A stretch of DNA of 64,000 bases from Cohnella sp. GbtcB17 (GCF_019091135.1 NZ_JAGXJW010000005.1:144601-208600), one strand, 5' to 3'. Counted from the first letter of the stretch, positions 37,101 to 44,771 are shown. A program made the numbers and translations. The notes: generated from the sequence alone by a model not told the origin.

Positions 37101-37459
37101 ATTGCGGACAGCCGCTCGTTGACATGCCCGTCTACGAGCTGGAACCGGGCGCGAACACCGTGACGGCGAAAGCCTCGGATACGGCCGGCAACGAAGCATC
37201 GGCCGAATTCGCCTACGAGGTGTACGCGGATTATGACAGCCTCTGCACTGTCTCCGCCGAGTTCCTCGGCTCGAACCATGGCGTGGCGCTGGCGTTATGC
37301 GCACAGCTCAAGCTGGCGGAGCAAGCGGAGGAGCGAGGCAACGAAGCCGCTAAGCAAGGAATTTTGATGGCGTACGATCAATCGGTGTCCGCGCTCTCCG
37401 GCAAAAAACTGACGGCTGAGCAAGCCGACATTTTGCGGAAATGGGCGAAGCAGCTATAA
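34190..37459 (+). CDS. Large secreted beta-propeller/CBM/Ig-like protein with FIMAH-like C-terminus
   Basis: A 1089-residue exported protein. After a signal peptide come propeller-like repeats at about 60-680 (APDGTLYIAADG, DELGRVYVGTYPGGKVY, DGNLYITDAATNTI). A CBM4/9-like module spans about 687-842 (VANAGFEESG...DDFYV). Two OmpL47/Ig-like modules at about 845-1010 carry IDKTAPTLT-type linkers. A helical FIMAH-like domain ends the protein (LKLAEQAEERGNEAAKQGI). No catalytic site was recognised; some such propellers are lyases or glycan-binding proteins. ATG 34190 follows GAGGGGA at eleven bases; the longer frame upstream lacks a signal peptide start. Confidence 0.75.
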   Translation: MRSRLAVALAVIVLWSALTGMGGGTGHAEENRLSQKTYGSPEELLPPLNYTVSIFNGTVGEEEGRPVLYTTSKGKPGNLNVIDLDDYKLLRSIPLAPSESSWAHTVAPDGTLYIAADGSGSRLWSYSPVTHVPKVVATFSGESWPMSITTDELGRVYVGTYPGGKVYRYDPATGETKDYGRVIGDIPQEYVRSIAYQGGNVYAGTAHHQIVKVNLATGEKTDIAAALSVPAGKDTVYDLDTIDDRYLFARYTDGTGVPGPGYLYDTQTESWLDVVLDNVTGLHETDSLDGKIYFMSDKQLKTFDLATHEVALTGMTYGSGFRGADWVEFPNHPELPGKNLVTVRFDGGVAIMNIETKQVHLYPSVVPGTPGVVDRIQTAPDGKLFVSGVQTSRGAMIDLADLSVTSYAMGQADSIYPLDDKMYFGVYPEGALYAFDRNAAPGENNPKRVFELGEDQERLVNMTAAAGKLYIATIPTYGTLGGSLTVYDPATGTGTVHRNVVQNQSVLSLAYHDGKLFGSTTIRGGLGSLPTESEAKIFVWDVAVDKKIAEFPLRVPGLDRPIFIGDLSEGPDGLIWGASNEYIFALDPDTYEIVKSKKIYPKLSYSEWAHFQLRWSSDGLLYVLFNNKLTVIDPKTLDFRTIADASRFELGVDGNLYITDAATNTILYRIEVDGDIQAPPAGIPLAVANAGFEESGTAGTIPGWSPMFAVGSGYNYNVSENHVASGAKSLNIKDTLRTASVALQSDKIPVEPGSAYTAGMKIYIQSGQPSFMFRFYNASDAETGTLQVHLDESRLQQWQDVALSGAAPAGSVYARLIAVTTRYNISDAYYDDFYVTAADDEAPVSTATVSPEPNAQGWINEDAEVTVLATDAAGSGVASVTYAVYGAMNEEAVTTAGETATFRVTAEGQTTITYFAEDRAYNREAPHTLDIRIDKTAPTLTMTGASKFRIDKRATIGCVATDELSGISSADCGQPLVDMPVYELEPGANTVTAKASDTAGNEASAEFAYEVYADYDSLCTVSAEFLGSNHGVALALCAQLKLAEQAEERGNEAAKQGILMAYDQSVSALSGKKLTAEQADILRKWAKQL

Positions 37460-37468
37460 ATTCAGCCT

Positions 37469-37502
37469 AAGAGCAGCCGGCCGACTGGCCGGCTGCTCTT
37501 TC
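37469..37502 (+). terminator. Terminator hairpin after the propeller protein gene
   Basis: AAGAGCAGCCGGCC and GGCCGGCTGCTCTT form a 14-bp perfect stem with a GACT-type loop. The T tract is short (CTCTTTC). Confidence 0.75.
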
Positions 37503-37656
37503 GGCGCATAAGCCTGTTCATTTGCCGACGCCCCCCCCGATCCATGCCTCCAAAGCTGGCTTCGAAGAGGTGATATGTCCTGCGCCACGTTTGAACGATA
37601 TCCCCTTGCGTCAGGTTGAAGGCCGTTTTGATTCAGAGAGGGCAGACGGAAAAGTC

Positions 37657-38056
37657 GCTCTCGGGAGGCAGGACTTAAAATCGCTCTGAGGAAGCAAGAC
37701 GTAAAGATGCTTTAAGGACGCAAGACAAAGAAAGCTCTGAGGATGCAAGAAATACGAGCCCTTAGGATGCAAGAAATACAGCGTTCTGAGGGGACAAGAA
37801 ATAAAAGCTCTAAAGAGACAAGACATAACAAACTCTGAGGAGGCAAGAAATAAAGCTCTAAGGAGACAAGACATAAAAAGCTCTAAGAAGGCAAGACATA
37901 AATAGCTCTAAGGAGGCAAGTCAAAAAAACTATAAGAGGCAACGCGTAAAACGCTCTGAGACGGCAAGACGTGAAACTCACTCTAGGGGAAAAGGCGAAA
38001 AAGTCGCTCTAAAAAGGCAAAATGGGAAAGTCGCTCTCGGGATGCCGGACGTAAGA
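37657..38056. repeat. Imperfect tandem array, 16 units of about 25 bp
   Basis: Units begin near 37657, 37683, 37709, 37734, 37758, 37783, 37807, 37832, 37855, 37880, 37905, 37929, 37953, 37980, 38006 and 38033. The consensus is GCTCTAAGGAGGCAAGAC followed by ATAAA and a few variable bases. The period drifts between 23 and 27 bp, and there are no unique spacers. The first and last units share a longer form (AAAGTCGCTCTCGGGA) not seen in the middle. It stops ten bases before the end of the IS1595-like gene. Confidence 0.8.
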
Positions 38057-38065
38057 CCGTATCAT

Positions 38066-38998
38066 TTATACGGCATTACGTTCATGTCGGGCACGGCGTC
38101 TAAACCGCCACATTAACGGACGAATGCCCGATCTAGGGCCGACCAAGCCCCGATACGTAATCTTGCGGTACGACCCGCAGCAGCCGATAAGCTCGGCCAG
38201 TGCCGCGGTGCGGAAAGACAGACGAAAAGCGAACTCGTTCAAATAGGCTTGCAGATGCTTGGGGCCGATCCCGCCGAACGTCCAGGATAGCCATCGCACC
38301 GCGTCCCGCCAGGCTAGATGCAGTGCCGAGCGTCCATGATGGCCGCCCGGGAGTATCGTCGTATGGCCGTCTGCGACATGCAATTGTACAAAACGCTCCG
38401 CCGCTTCCTCGCCGTCCGCAGTGTCTCTTCTGGCCGCGCCGTCCCCTTCGGGCCCGTCGACGGCCTTTATTTTGAGATGGACAAACTGTTCCGCGTCGTT
38501 AATGGTGCCGCCGGCTACGACCGGCTGGGGCTTCAGCGACTGTTGGGCGTTGGGGCTGCCAAGATGCCGATGGTATTCGTAGCCGTAATATTCGCCAAGC
38601 AACTGAACGGTGCCTTCGAGCGGACGCTCGAGATCCCACTGGCCGATGGCATCACGCAGCTTATGATTGATCAGCCACGCGGTCTTATAGGTTACATGGA
38701 TCAGTTCGGCCAGCAGCTTGGCGCTGATGCCGATCTGCATCAAATACATCGCTTGAAACCACTTCGCGAGCGGCGTGCGGGAGCCCTCCAGCACCGTACC
38801 GGCGGTGAGAGAGGTCTGATGGCGGCAAGAGCGACATTCGAAAAGCCGCCGGCCGCGGGACGACACTTCGTAGTAGGAAGGATGCGAGCAGCGGGGGCAG
38901 CGGAAGCCATGCGGCCATTTGGCGGCGAAAAGAGCGCCCGCGCAGTCGTCTTCGCTATAGGCCGGCAAACAATCCCGAATCGAAAAACGGCTGGGCAT
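38066..38998 (-). CDS. IS1595-family transposase-like protein, possibly catalytically inactive
   Basis: A 310-residue protein with an N-terminal zinc ribbon (CPRC and CRSC, about residues 34-60) followed by TSLTAGTVLEGSRTPLAKWFQAMYLM, the hallmark of IS1595/ISXO2 transposases. Where active relatives have a V-D-E-x-Y motif, this one reads LLGEYYGY, so the first DDE aspartate seems lost. GGAGGG precedes the ATG at 38998 on the - strand; the longer frame to 39070 lacks a ribosome site. Its promoter carries a LexA-like palindrome. No clear terminal inverted repeats or target duplication were found by eye. Confidence 0.72.
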   Translation of the reverse strand: MPSRFSIRDCLPAYSEDDCAGALFAAKWPHGFRCPRCSHPSYYEVSSRGRRLFECRSCRHQTSLTAGTVLEGSRTPLAKWFQAMYLMQIGISAKLLAELIHVTYKTAWLINHKLRDAIGQWDLERPLEGTVQLLGEYYGYEYHRHLGSPNAQQSLKPQPVVAGGTINDAEQFVHLKIKAVDGPEGDGAARRDTADGEEAAERFVQLHVADGHTTILPGGHHGRSALHLAWRDAVRWLSWTFGGIGPKHLQAYLNEFAFRLSFRTAALAELIGCCGSYRKITYRGLVGPRSGIRPLMWRFRRRARHERNAV

Positions 38999-39012
38999 GG
39001 CGATCCCTCCGA

Positions 39013-39030
39013 TAAGAACATTTGTTCTTA
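39013..39030 (-). promoter_or_regulatory. LexA/SOS-type operator before the transposase-like gene
   Basis: TAAGAACATTTGTTCTTA has perfect 8-bp arms around TT and contains the GAAC-N4-GTTC core of Gram-positive LexA boxes. It sits immediately downstream of the -10 of the - strand promoter, between it and the ribosome binding site. Confidence 0.6.
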
Positions 39031-39057
39031 TTATATCAAAAATCGGATGGATGTAAA
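39030..39057 (-). promoter_or_regulatory. Sigma-A promoter of the transposase-like gene
   Basis: Read on the - strand, TTTACA (39057-39052) and TATAAT (39035-39030) are 16 bp apart. The operator overlaps the expected transcription start. Confidence 0.7.
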
Positions 39058-39256
39058 GCGAGATTGCCAAGCGAATAAAAAAGTAAAAGTTAAAGCGGGA
39101 GTGCGCGCAAGTCGCCGTTCCTTGCCGAAGGGGATACCGTTAAAACGGCGCGAAAGCAGGTGTGCAGCAGCCGCAGGAAGCGCATTCGAGATGCTCGGCC
39201 CCACGCGAGGCCCGTCAAGCGAGCCGCTCTTTTGGCCGCGTTCGTCCGAAGCAGGC

Positions 39257-40123
39257 TCAACCGCCTTCCGTTCGTTCCTGCTTTCTGAAGGCGCTCGGAT
39301 TTGTTCCCGTCCATTTGCGAAATTGATTCATAAAGTGGTTGTAGTTGTGGAAACCGACGTCGTAGGCGACCTCCGAGGCGCTGCGATCCGTATGCGCAAG
39401 GAGGAGCGTGGCTTGCCGAATTCGCATCCGATTGAGTGCATCGATGACGGACACTCCCGTCTGTTCCTTGAACAAGTGCGACAAACGGGAGGGAGACAGT
39501 CCGATCTCCTTCGACAACGCTTCGATCTGGACGGGGCTGCGCATGTGCTCCGACAAAAAGCGCATGGCTTCCGCGACCCGCGGATCCAGCTTCCGGCTTT
39601 GCCGCTCGGCCAGCAGCATTAATATTTCCCGAAGCGAATTCAGGCACAGATCGTGCCAGTACTCGCTCCTCTCTCGCGAATCGAACAGGATTCTGCGAAA
39701 AGCCTCGTATATTCTCGTTTGCAGGGAACCTTGCTCCAACGCTTGCAAGGACAAGGGCTCGTCCGGCAGCAGCTTTTCCCCGATCGATCGGGGGGAGAAA
39801 TGCGCCCATACGAAGTTCCAGACTTCCCCTTTTATTGTCCCGTACGTATGGGGCGTACCCGCACGCAGCAGAGCGATGTCGCCGCTTGCGCAAGTTTTCT
39901 TTTCGCCGGGAATCGCAAAGTAGCCGCTGCCGTCAAGCGTGTAGGCGATCAGCCAATCTTCCATCCCTCCGGGCCTGTTGGTAATGTAGCCGTCGTCGAC
40001 TTGAAAATGTCCCGCCAGAATAATGCCGGAACTCAATTCGCTATAAGAAGCCGGTTCGTTGTATTTTTCCACAGATTTTCTCTCCCAGCCGCAGTCGTTT
40101 GTTAATAGCATAGCGCGCGGCAT
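39257..40123 (-). CDS. AraC-family regulator with cupin-like sensor domain
   Basis: A 288-residue regulator. An AraC_binding cupin domain occupies about residues 20-150 (GSGYFAIPGEKKTCASGDIALLRAGTPHTYG). Two helix-turn-helix motifs follow at about 190-285 (IEALSKEIGLSPSRLSHLFKEQTG and ASEVAYDVGFHNYNHFMNQFRKWTG). It is divergent from the PhyH gene at 40257, with a 133-bp shared upstream region, so it probably controls that gene in response to a sugar-like ligand. No strong ribosome site is seen; ATG 40123 is the longest reasonable start and ATG 40111 is an alternative. Confidence 0.88.
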   Translation of the reverse strand: MPRAMLLTNDCGWERKSVEKYNEPASYSELSSGIILAGHFQVDDGYITNRPGGMEDWLIAYTLDGSGYFAIPGEKKTCASGDIALLRAGTPHTYGTIKGEVWNFVWAHFSPRSIGEKLLPDEPLSLQALEQGSLQTRIYEAFRRILFDSRERSEYWHDLCLNSLREILMLLAERQSRKLDPRVAEAMRFLSEHMRSPVQIEALSKEIGLSPSRLSHLFKEQTGVSVIDALNRMRIRQATLLLAHTDRSASEVAYDVGFHNYNHFMNQFRKWTGTNPSAFRKQERTEGG

Positions 40124-40256
40124 CGCTTAAATCCAGCGGACAGCAGAATCGTGTGAGTGAAAAGCAGGATTGCTACTCCCCGGCGGAGCGCGAAAAAAAT
40201 ATACTGGACCTGCAGGACCCGAGGGCCGGCTTAATCGATTCGGAGGAGGAGAAGAC

Positions 40257-41066
40257 ATGTCGCATGCACTTCAATGCTTGACCGCGGAGCAAAAAAATAA
40301 GTTCGACAAGGAAGGGTTTCTAATCGTAAAGGGGCTGTACGATTCGCAGCAGCTTCAGGAAATCAAGGACACCTTCGAAGAAATCGGCCGCACGGGCGTG
40401 CCGGGCTATTATGAGCCGGACATGACCGCAGGCGACGACGATCCGCTGAAGCGGTATCCAAGGGTGATGCACCCGCACCGGTTCAACGCAACGGCGAAAC
40501 GATACATGCTGCATCGGCCGGTGCTAGCCGTATTGGAGGATTTATACGAGGAGCCGCCGCTTGCCGCGCAAAGCATGTTTTATTACAAGCCTCCCGGCGC
40601 CAAGGGGCAGGCGCTTCATCAGGACAACTTCTACCTGAAGGTGGAGCCCGGCAACTGCATCGCCGCATGGACGGCGGTCGACGGGGCGGACGAGGAGAAC
40701 GGCGGTATGCTGGTCGTGCCGAAAACGCACGATTACGAGATCGTCTGTCCCGAGAGCGCCGATGCGAAGGAATCGTTCACGACCCATTTCGTGAAGCCGC
40801 CGAAGGATCAAAAAGCGATGCCCGTCGTGATGGAGCCGGGAGACGTGCTGTTTTTTAACGGTAACCTCATTCACGGCTCGTACCGCAACAAGACGAAGGA
40901 CCGGTTCCGCAGAGCGTTCATCTGCCACTATGCGAATGCGTCCGCGACGCGCATCGGTCAATATTACCGTCCGCTCTATCGTGCCGACGGGACGGAAGTC
41001 GATCTGGAGCTGAATGCCGACGGGGGACCGTGCGGTGTGGAATTCGAGACATTATATCCGCATTGA
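40257..41066 (+). CDS. Phytanoyl-CoA dioxygenase (PhyH)-family protein
   Basis: A 269-residue Fe(II)/2-oxoglutarate-type dioxygenase. HxD iron ligands are in QALHQDNFY (about residue 121) and the distal histidine in FFNGNLIHGSYRN (about 206); FRRAFICHY supplies the arginine. It shares the fold and motifs, but little overall sequence, with the PhyH protein at 30421. GGAGGAGGAG precedes ATG 40257; the frame begins upstream at 40170 without a ribosome site. The divergent AraC gene suggests inducible expression. The substrate is unknown. Confidence 0.87.
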   Translation: MSHALQCLTAEQKNKFDKEGFLIVKGLYDSQQLQEIKDTFEEIGRTGVPGYYEPDMTAGDDDPLKRYPRVMHPHRFNATAKRYMLHRPVLAVLEDLYEEPPLAAQSMFYYKPPGAKGQALHQDNFYLKVEPGNCIAAWTAVDGADEENGGMLVVPKTHDYEIVCPESADAKESFTTHFVKPPKDQKAMPVVMEPGDVLFFNGNLIHGSYRNKTKDRFRRAFICHYANASATRIGQYYRPLYRADGTEVDLELNADGGPCGVEFETLYPH

Positions 41067-41156
41067 TGACAAAGATGAGGCGCATCATGGACAGACCCAC
41101 GGCAGAAGAGACCGCGGGTCCTGTTCGCGTCAAATGGAACCGGCGAAAATGATGGG

Positions 41157-42002
41157 CTACAGATCCTTCCTGTCGAATGCCCGGCAGCCAAGATAGAGCA
41201 GCAACGCCGCATAAACGACCGTATACAGCAAAAAGGCGTTGGAGGGAACGCTGGGGACAGAAAAGGGTCCCATATAAGTGCCGGTCAATCCGGCCCAATC
41301 CGATCCGCCCATGAGCTCGTACAAGCTTCTCCTGTAGACCGAATCCGTCGGCAGGATCAGCCCGGTCAGCAGGACGAACTTTTCAAGGCCGGGATGCGTT
41401 CCGCCTTCGCTCGATATTCCTTCGATGAGGCCGCTGAAGAGAGCAAGCCCGTAGAGCAGAGCGGCGCAGATGCCGTTGCCCAGCATTGGCAGATAGACGG
41501 AGCCGAGCATGGACAGCGTAAGAAGCAGGAGCGGCATCCAGAGAAACAGGACAAAGCTTCGCAGCAAATCCCCTGCGAACAGGTGGAAGCCGGTAGCGCC
41601 GTGGACGATCCATACCATGGCGACGAACAGCACGGCGCTGTAGGCGGCGATCCACACCGCATGTCCCAGCCATTTGGCCAGATAAAGCTTCCAGCGGGGA
41701 AGCGGGCGCGCGGCGACGGCCAGCAGCAGCCCGTTTTCCTGTTCGCCGGTGACCGTCCCCATCGTAGAGAAAAGTACGAAAAAAGACGCCAGAAACTGCG
41801 CGAAAAAGAGACCGAGCACCATGAACAGCATGCTGTCCATGAGCTTCTTGGCGGCATGGTTCGGCTCCTGCTCGGTCATACCTGTCAGCTCATGGAGTCC
41901 GACGCCGAACAGAAGCAGGAAAAGAACGGTTAATATGAGCGTGACCATAAATACCCGTTTGCGGGTCAGTTCCTTCAACGTGGCAGAGATGTACATGGTC
42001 AT
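41157..42002 (-). CDS. ABC-2-type transporter permease
   Basis: A 281-residue membrane protein with about six hydrophobic segments and the EQENGLLLAVAARPLPRWKLYLAKWLG cytoplasmic loop typical of ABC-2 exporters. It pairs with the ATPase gene just upstream, overlapping it by four bases. AAGGAGG precedes the ATG at 42002; the longer frame to 42371 is an antisense-type extension inside the ATPase gene. Substrate unknown; drug, peptide or membrane-lipid export are typical. Confidence 0.87.
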   Translation of the reverse strand: MTMYISATLKELTRKRVFMVTLILTVLFLLLFGVGLHELTGMTEQEPNHAAKKLMDSMLFMVLGLFFAQFLASFFVLFSTMGTVTGEQENGLLLAVAARPLPRWKLYLAKWLGHAVWIAAYSAVLFVAMVWIVHGATGFHLFAGDLLRSFVLFLWMPLLLLTLSMLGSVYLPMLGNGICAALLYGLALFSGLIEGISSEGGTHPGLEKFVLLTGLILPTDSVYRRSLYELMGGSDWAGLTGTYMGPFSVPSVPSNAFLLYTVVYAALLLYLGCRAFDRKDL

Positions 42003-42979
42003 CGCGAGTCGCCTCCTTGACGGGAAGCGGCCATCCGGATAAACCAGTCCTCGAGGCTGTTCGCCTCGGGACCGGATTCGTACAGCGTCAGACCGTTTTG
42101 GATAAACAGCGCGCAAAGGTAGCCTGCCTGCTCCCGGCCGGATACGTGCGCGGACAAGACCGCGTTGCCGTTCGCATCGGCCTCGATGAGCCGCAGCGCG
42201 GAGGCGGAAGTTCCTCCGGCGGCTTCGAGGATAGCCGATAGCGTGTCGGGCAGCCAGCCTCCCACCTGGAATCGCCACCGGACGCCGCCGTCGGTCGCGC
42301 CGCCGAGCAGCTCGCGCAGCGAGCCCGAAGCCAGCAGCTCGCCGCCGTACAGGAATGCCGCCTGATCGCACAACGCCTCCACGTCCTCCAGCAGATGCGT
42401 ATTGAGAAACACGGTTACGCCCTTGTCGCGGAGCCGTTTCAGCAGGCTTCTGATCTCGTGCCTGCCGACCGGATCGAGAGCCGAGGCCGGCTCGTCCAGA
42501 ATCACCAGCTCGGGATCGAGGAGCAGCGCCGTGGCGAGGCCCAGCCGCTGCTGCATGCCTTTGGAAAAGCCGCCGATCCGCCGGTCCGCCGCCTCCGCCA
42601 AGCCGACGAGCGCAAGCGTATCCCGCACCCGGCTGCGGAAGGCGGGCGAGCGCGTATCCCGCGGACGCAGTCCGCCCAACCGGCCGTGGAAGCTCAGCAC
42701 CTCGGACGGCGTGAGCCAGTCCTGAAAGCGAAACAGCTCGGGCAAATACCCGAGCTTGCGCCTCGCTTCCGGCCGGCCGAGCGGTTGGCCCAGCATAACG
42801 GCCCGCCCCGAATCGGGGCGGTGAAGGCCGGCGAGCATTTTAACGAAGGTGCTCTTGCCGGCTCCGTTCGGTCCCAGCAGGCCGAAGATGCATCCCTGCG
42901 GCACCTGAAGGGTGACGTTGCGGCAGCCGCCGCGGCCGTCGTACGTTTTGGTCAGATCCGCGGTGTCGATGATCATCAT
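41999..42979 (-). CDS. ABC transporter ATP-binding protein (CcmA/exporter type)
   Basis: A 326-residue ATPase with Walker A GPNGAGKST (about residue 36), signature FSKGMQQR (about 138), Walker B LVILDEPASALDP (about 158) and NTHLLEDVE. A C-terminal extension of about 100 residues is typical of ABC-2 exporter ATPases. It drives the permease at 41157. Its start overlaps the end of the probable anti-sigma gene by four bases, linking it to the ECF operon. Confidence 0.92.
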   Translation of the reverse strand: MMIIDTADLTKTYDGRGGCRNVTLQVPQGCIFGLLGPNGAGKSTFVKMLAGLHRPDSGRAVMLGQPLGRPEARRKLGYLPELFRFQDWLTPSEVLSFHGRLGGLRPRDTRSPAFRSRVRDTLALVGLAEAADRRIGGFSKGMQQRLGLATALLLDPELVILDEPASALDPVGRHEIRSLLKRLRDKGVTVFLNTHLLEDVEALCDQAAFLYGGELLASGSLRELLGGATDGGVRWRFQVGGWLPDTLSAILEAAGGTSASALRLIEADANGNAVLSAHVSGREQAGYLCALFIQNGLTLYESGPEANSLEDWFIRMAASRQGGDSR

Positions 42980-44106
42980 GGCCCGACAAGCGCCTCCGCC
43001 GTGCGCCTGAAATCGGACGGCGCATTAAAATCGTTTGTTTCGACGCTGAGCAGGCTCATGCGCGCGCCGTCGAGCCAGAGCAGGAAGCGTCTGGCGTCGC
43101 CTTCCGTCATGAGCGCCTCGCGGCCGTTCAGCCGCAGACTCTCGGTCATGCCTTCGCGTGCGGGGACCGGCAGCGTATTTCGCCAGTCGCCGATGGCCGC
43201 CAGCTTGGTGCGCAGGCTGTCCGGCAGCACCGGCAGACCGAGGATCGCCTCGCGGACGACGGCCGCGTCGATGCCGCCCTCTACGGTCAGCGCCGGCTTG
43301 CCGAACTGAAGCAATCGGGCGGGCTTGCCTGCCAGCGAGCCCTCCATGGAGACGCCGTCCGGGATGCTGAGGGTGATCGCTTTGCCGTCCGCCGCGGCCG
43401 GCAGCGTGGTGTCGCTGCCTAGACGGAGCAGCAGCCGATTGACGGCTTTGACGTTCAGGCGGAACGTCAAAGCGGTGGCCGGCTGATACACAGGGGCCGA
43501 CGGCGCGTCCAACCGGAGGAGGGTGCCGCCCATCCGGGTTTCCGCTTCCGCCCAGGTCACGGTGCGCGATTCGCCGCCGCCCGATTGGGTTAACGTGCCA
43601 TACTGGGCCAGGTCGAAGCGTTGGTCTCCGTCAGGCGAGCCGCGTTCGAGCAGGCTCGAGATGGCGGCCATGTCGGTTTGCGAGATGTCGACGCCGACCA
43701 TGTGCTGGATGCGGAACGTATCCAGCATCGCCGCCAGCGTCCGGTCTCCGAGCGGCGTGGCGAACAGGCTGACGGCCACGGCAGCGGCCGCGACGCCGGC
43801 GGACAGCCGCCGCAGCCTGCGCTTCGCCGGCCTTTCCGTCCGCCAGCGGCCTCCTCCGGCGCTCTGCGGTCCGCTTGCGGCGGCCGTTTGGCCGGCCGGT
43901 GCTGCGGGCGCCGATTGCGCTTCGCCCACGCCGATTGCGTTTGTCCGTTTCATTTCGATCACACCGTCCTTATGTGGATGATTGTCCTCCGCTTGCTTCC
44001 AGAACGCCGGTACAGGCTCTCCGGCCGTCGCCTGCTCGAATCGCGCCCAGGCCGGGCCGGGATCAAAATCCGGTTTCCCGCCGTTCCTTTTATCCTCGTC
44101 GTTCAT
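42976..44106 (-). CDS. Probable membrane-bound anti-sigma factor
   Basis: A 376-residue protein of unrecognised family. The N-terminal ~100 residues are cytoplasmic-like and Pro/Ala/Gly-rich, a single membrane segment (LSAGVAAAAVAVSLFATPLG) lies at about 102-121, and the remaining ~250 residues should be outside the cell. Topology and position right after an ECF sigma gene, overlapping it by 17 bases, suggest it holds that sigma factor. No zinc-binding anti-sigma motif (HxxxCxxC) is visible, so the assignment is contextual. Confidence 0.6.
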   Translation of the reverse strand: MNDEDKRNGGKPDFDPGPAWARFEQATAGEPVPAFWKQAEDNHPHKDGVIEMKRTNAIGVGEAQSAPAAPAGQTAAASGPQSAGGGRWRTERPAKRRLRRLSAGVAAAAVAVSLFATPLGDRTLAAMLDTFRIQHMVGVDISQTDMAAISSLLERGSPDGDQRFDLAQYGTLTQSGGGESRTVTWAEAETRMGGTLLRLDAPSAPVYQPATALTFRLNVKAVNRLLLRLGSDTTLPAAADGKAITLSIPDGVSMEGSLAGKPARLLQFGKPALTVEGGIDAAVVREAILGLPVLPDSLRTKLAAIGDWRNTLPVPAREGMTESLRLNGREALMTEGDARRFLLWLDGARMSLLSVETNDFNAPSDFRRTAEALVGP

Positions 44107-44632
44107 CGCCCGGTTCCTCCTCCTGACCGTACTTCTTTTTCAATCGTTCCTCCGCCCTGGCCAGCAACGTGCCGACGATCTTCGGATTGACCCCGAGCCG
44201 GCGGGCGATCTCTTCATAGCTGTATCCTTCCTCACGCAGAAGCAGGGCGGTGCGGTCCCGGTCCGAGAGCTTGTGCAGCACCCGGCGGACGACGTCGATC
44301 TCCCATTCGCGGATCACCTCCGTCTCCCCCGACGGGGCGGCGCCTTCCGACCAAGCCGCTATGCGCGCAGTCTCCTTTTCCAACAACGCCTTGCCCGACG
44401 CGCGCTGTCTCAAATAATCGTAGCCCACCCGGGTCAGCACCCGGTGCAGCCAGGCGCCGCAGGCTTCCAATCGTTCGGGCGGCTGCCGGTACAGTCTGAG
44501 GAACACCTCCTGCGCGAGATCCTCCGCTGCCGCGCGATCGCCGGTCAATGCGTAGAGCTTCCGCGCCACGCCGGGATAATGCTCCCGGAACAGGCGCCGG
44601 AACAGCTCGGGTACTTGCGAGCCATTCTCCAT
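44090..44632 (-). CDS. ECF-type RNA polymerase sigma factor
   Basis: A 180-residue sigma-70 family protein. Region 2 is at about residues 12-80 (ALTGDRAAAEDLAQEVFLRLYR, the DLAQEVF motif binding core polymerase), and region 4 at about 113-170 (LSDRDRTALLLREEGYSYEEIARRLGVNPKIVGTLLARAEERLKK). No region 3. It directs polymerase to a small regulon and is first in a four-gene chain with a probable anti-sigma factor and an ABC exporter, all overlapping. AAAGGGGG lies upstream of the ATG at 44632. Confidence 0.93.
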   Translation of the reverse strand: MENGSQVPELFRRLFREHYPGVARKLYALTGDRAAAEDLAQEVFLRLYRQPPERLEACGAWLHRVLTRVGYDYLRQRASGKALLEKETARIAAWSEGAAPSGETEVIREWEIDVVRRVLHKLSDRDRTALLLREEGYSYEEIARRLGVNPKIVGTLLARAEERLKKKYGQEEEPGDERRG

Positions 44633-44771
44633 GCCGCGGCCGCGCCCCCTTTCGACATATAAGACGGTTGTCGGATCCGATTTATAGCAGGCAAGCGTTT
44701 ATTTTATTTTCGCACACTTTGTCCAAGCGGCAGTCCTTGCATTCATATTAAACGACGGCGGCGGCAAATGC

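Noticed and set aside
37611..37874. An 87-codon - strand frame within the tandem array
   Set aside because: It is translated repeat sequence with a non-multiple-of-three period and no ribosome site; not a gene.
37657..38056. Possible CRISPR array
   Set aside because: Units are adjacent with no unique spacers, the repeat is degenerate, and no cas genes are nearby.
38066..39256. Complete insertion sequence with terminal inverted repeats
   Set aside because: No matching inverted ends or target duplication could be found by eye around the transposase-like gene.
38318..39622. A 434-codon + strand frame covering the transposase-like and AraC genes
   Set aside because: It runs antisense to two genes with recognised domains and has no ribosome site.
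41394..43309. Plus-strand open frames (179 and 304 codons) across the ABC exporter genes
   Set aside because: They are antisense to the ATPase and permease, whose motifs and start overlaps are clear.
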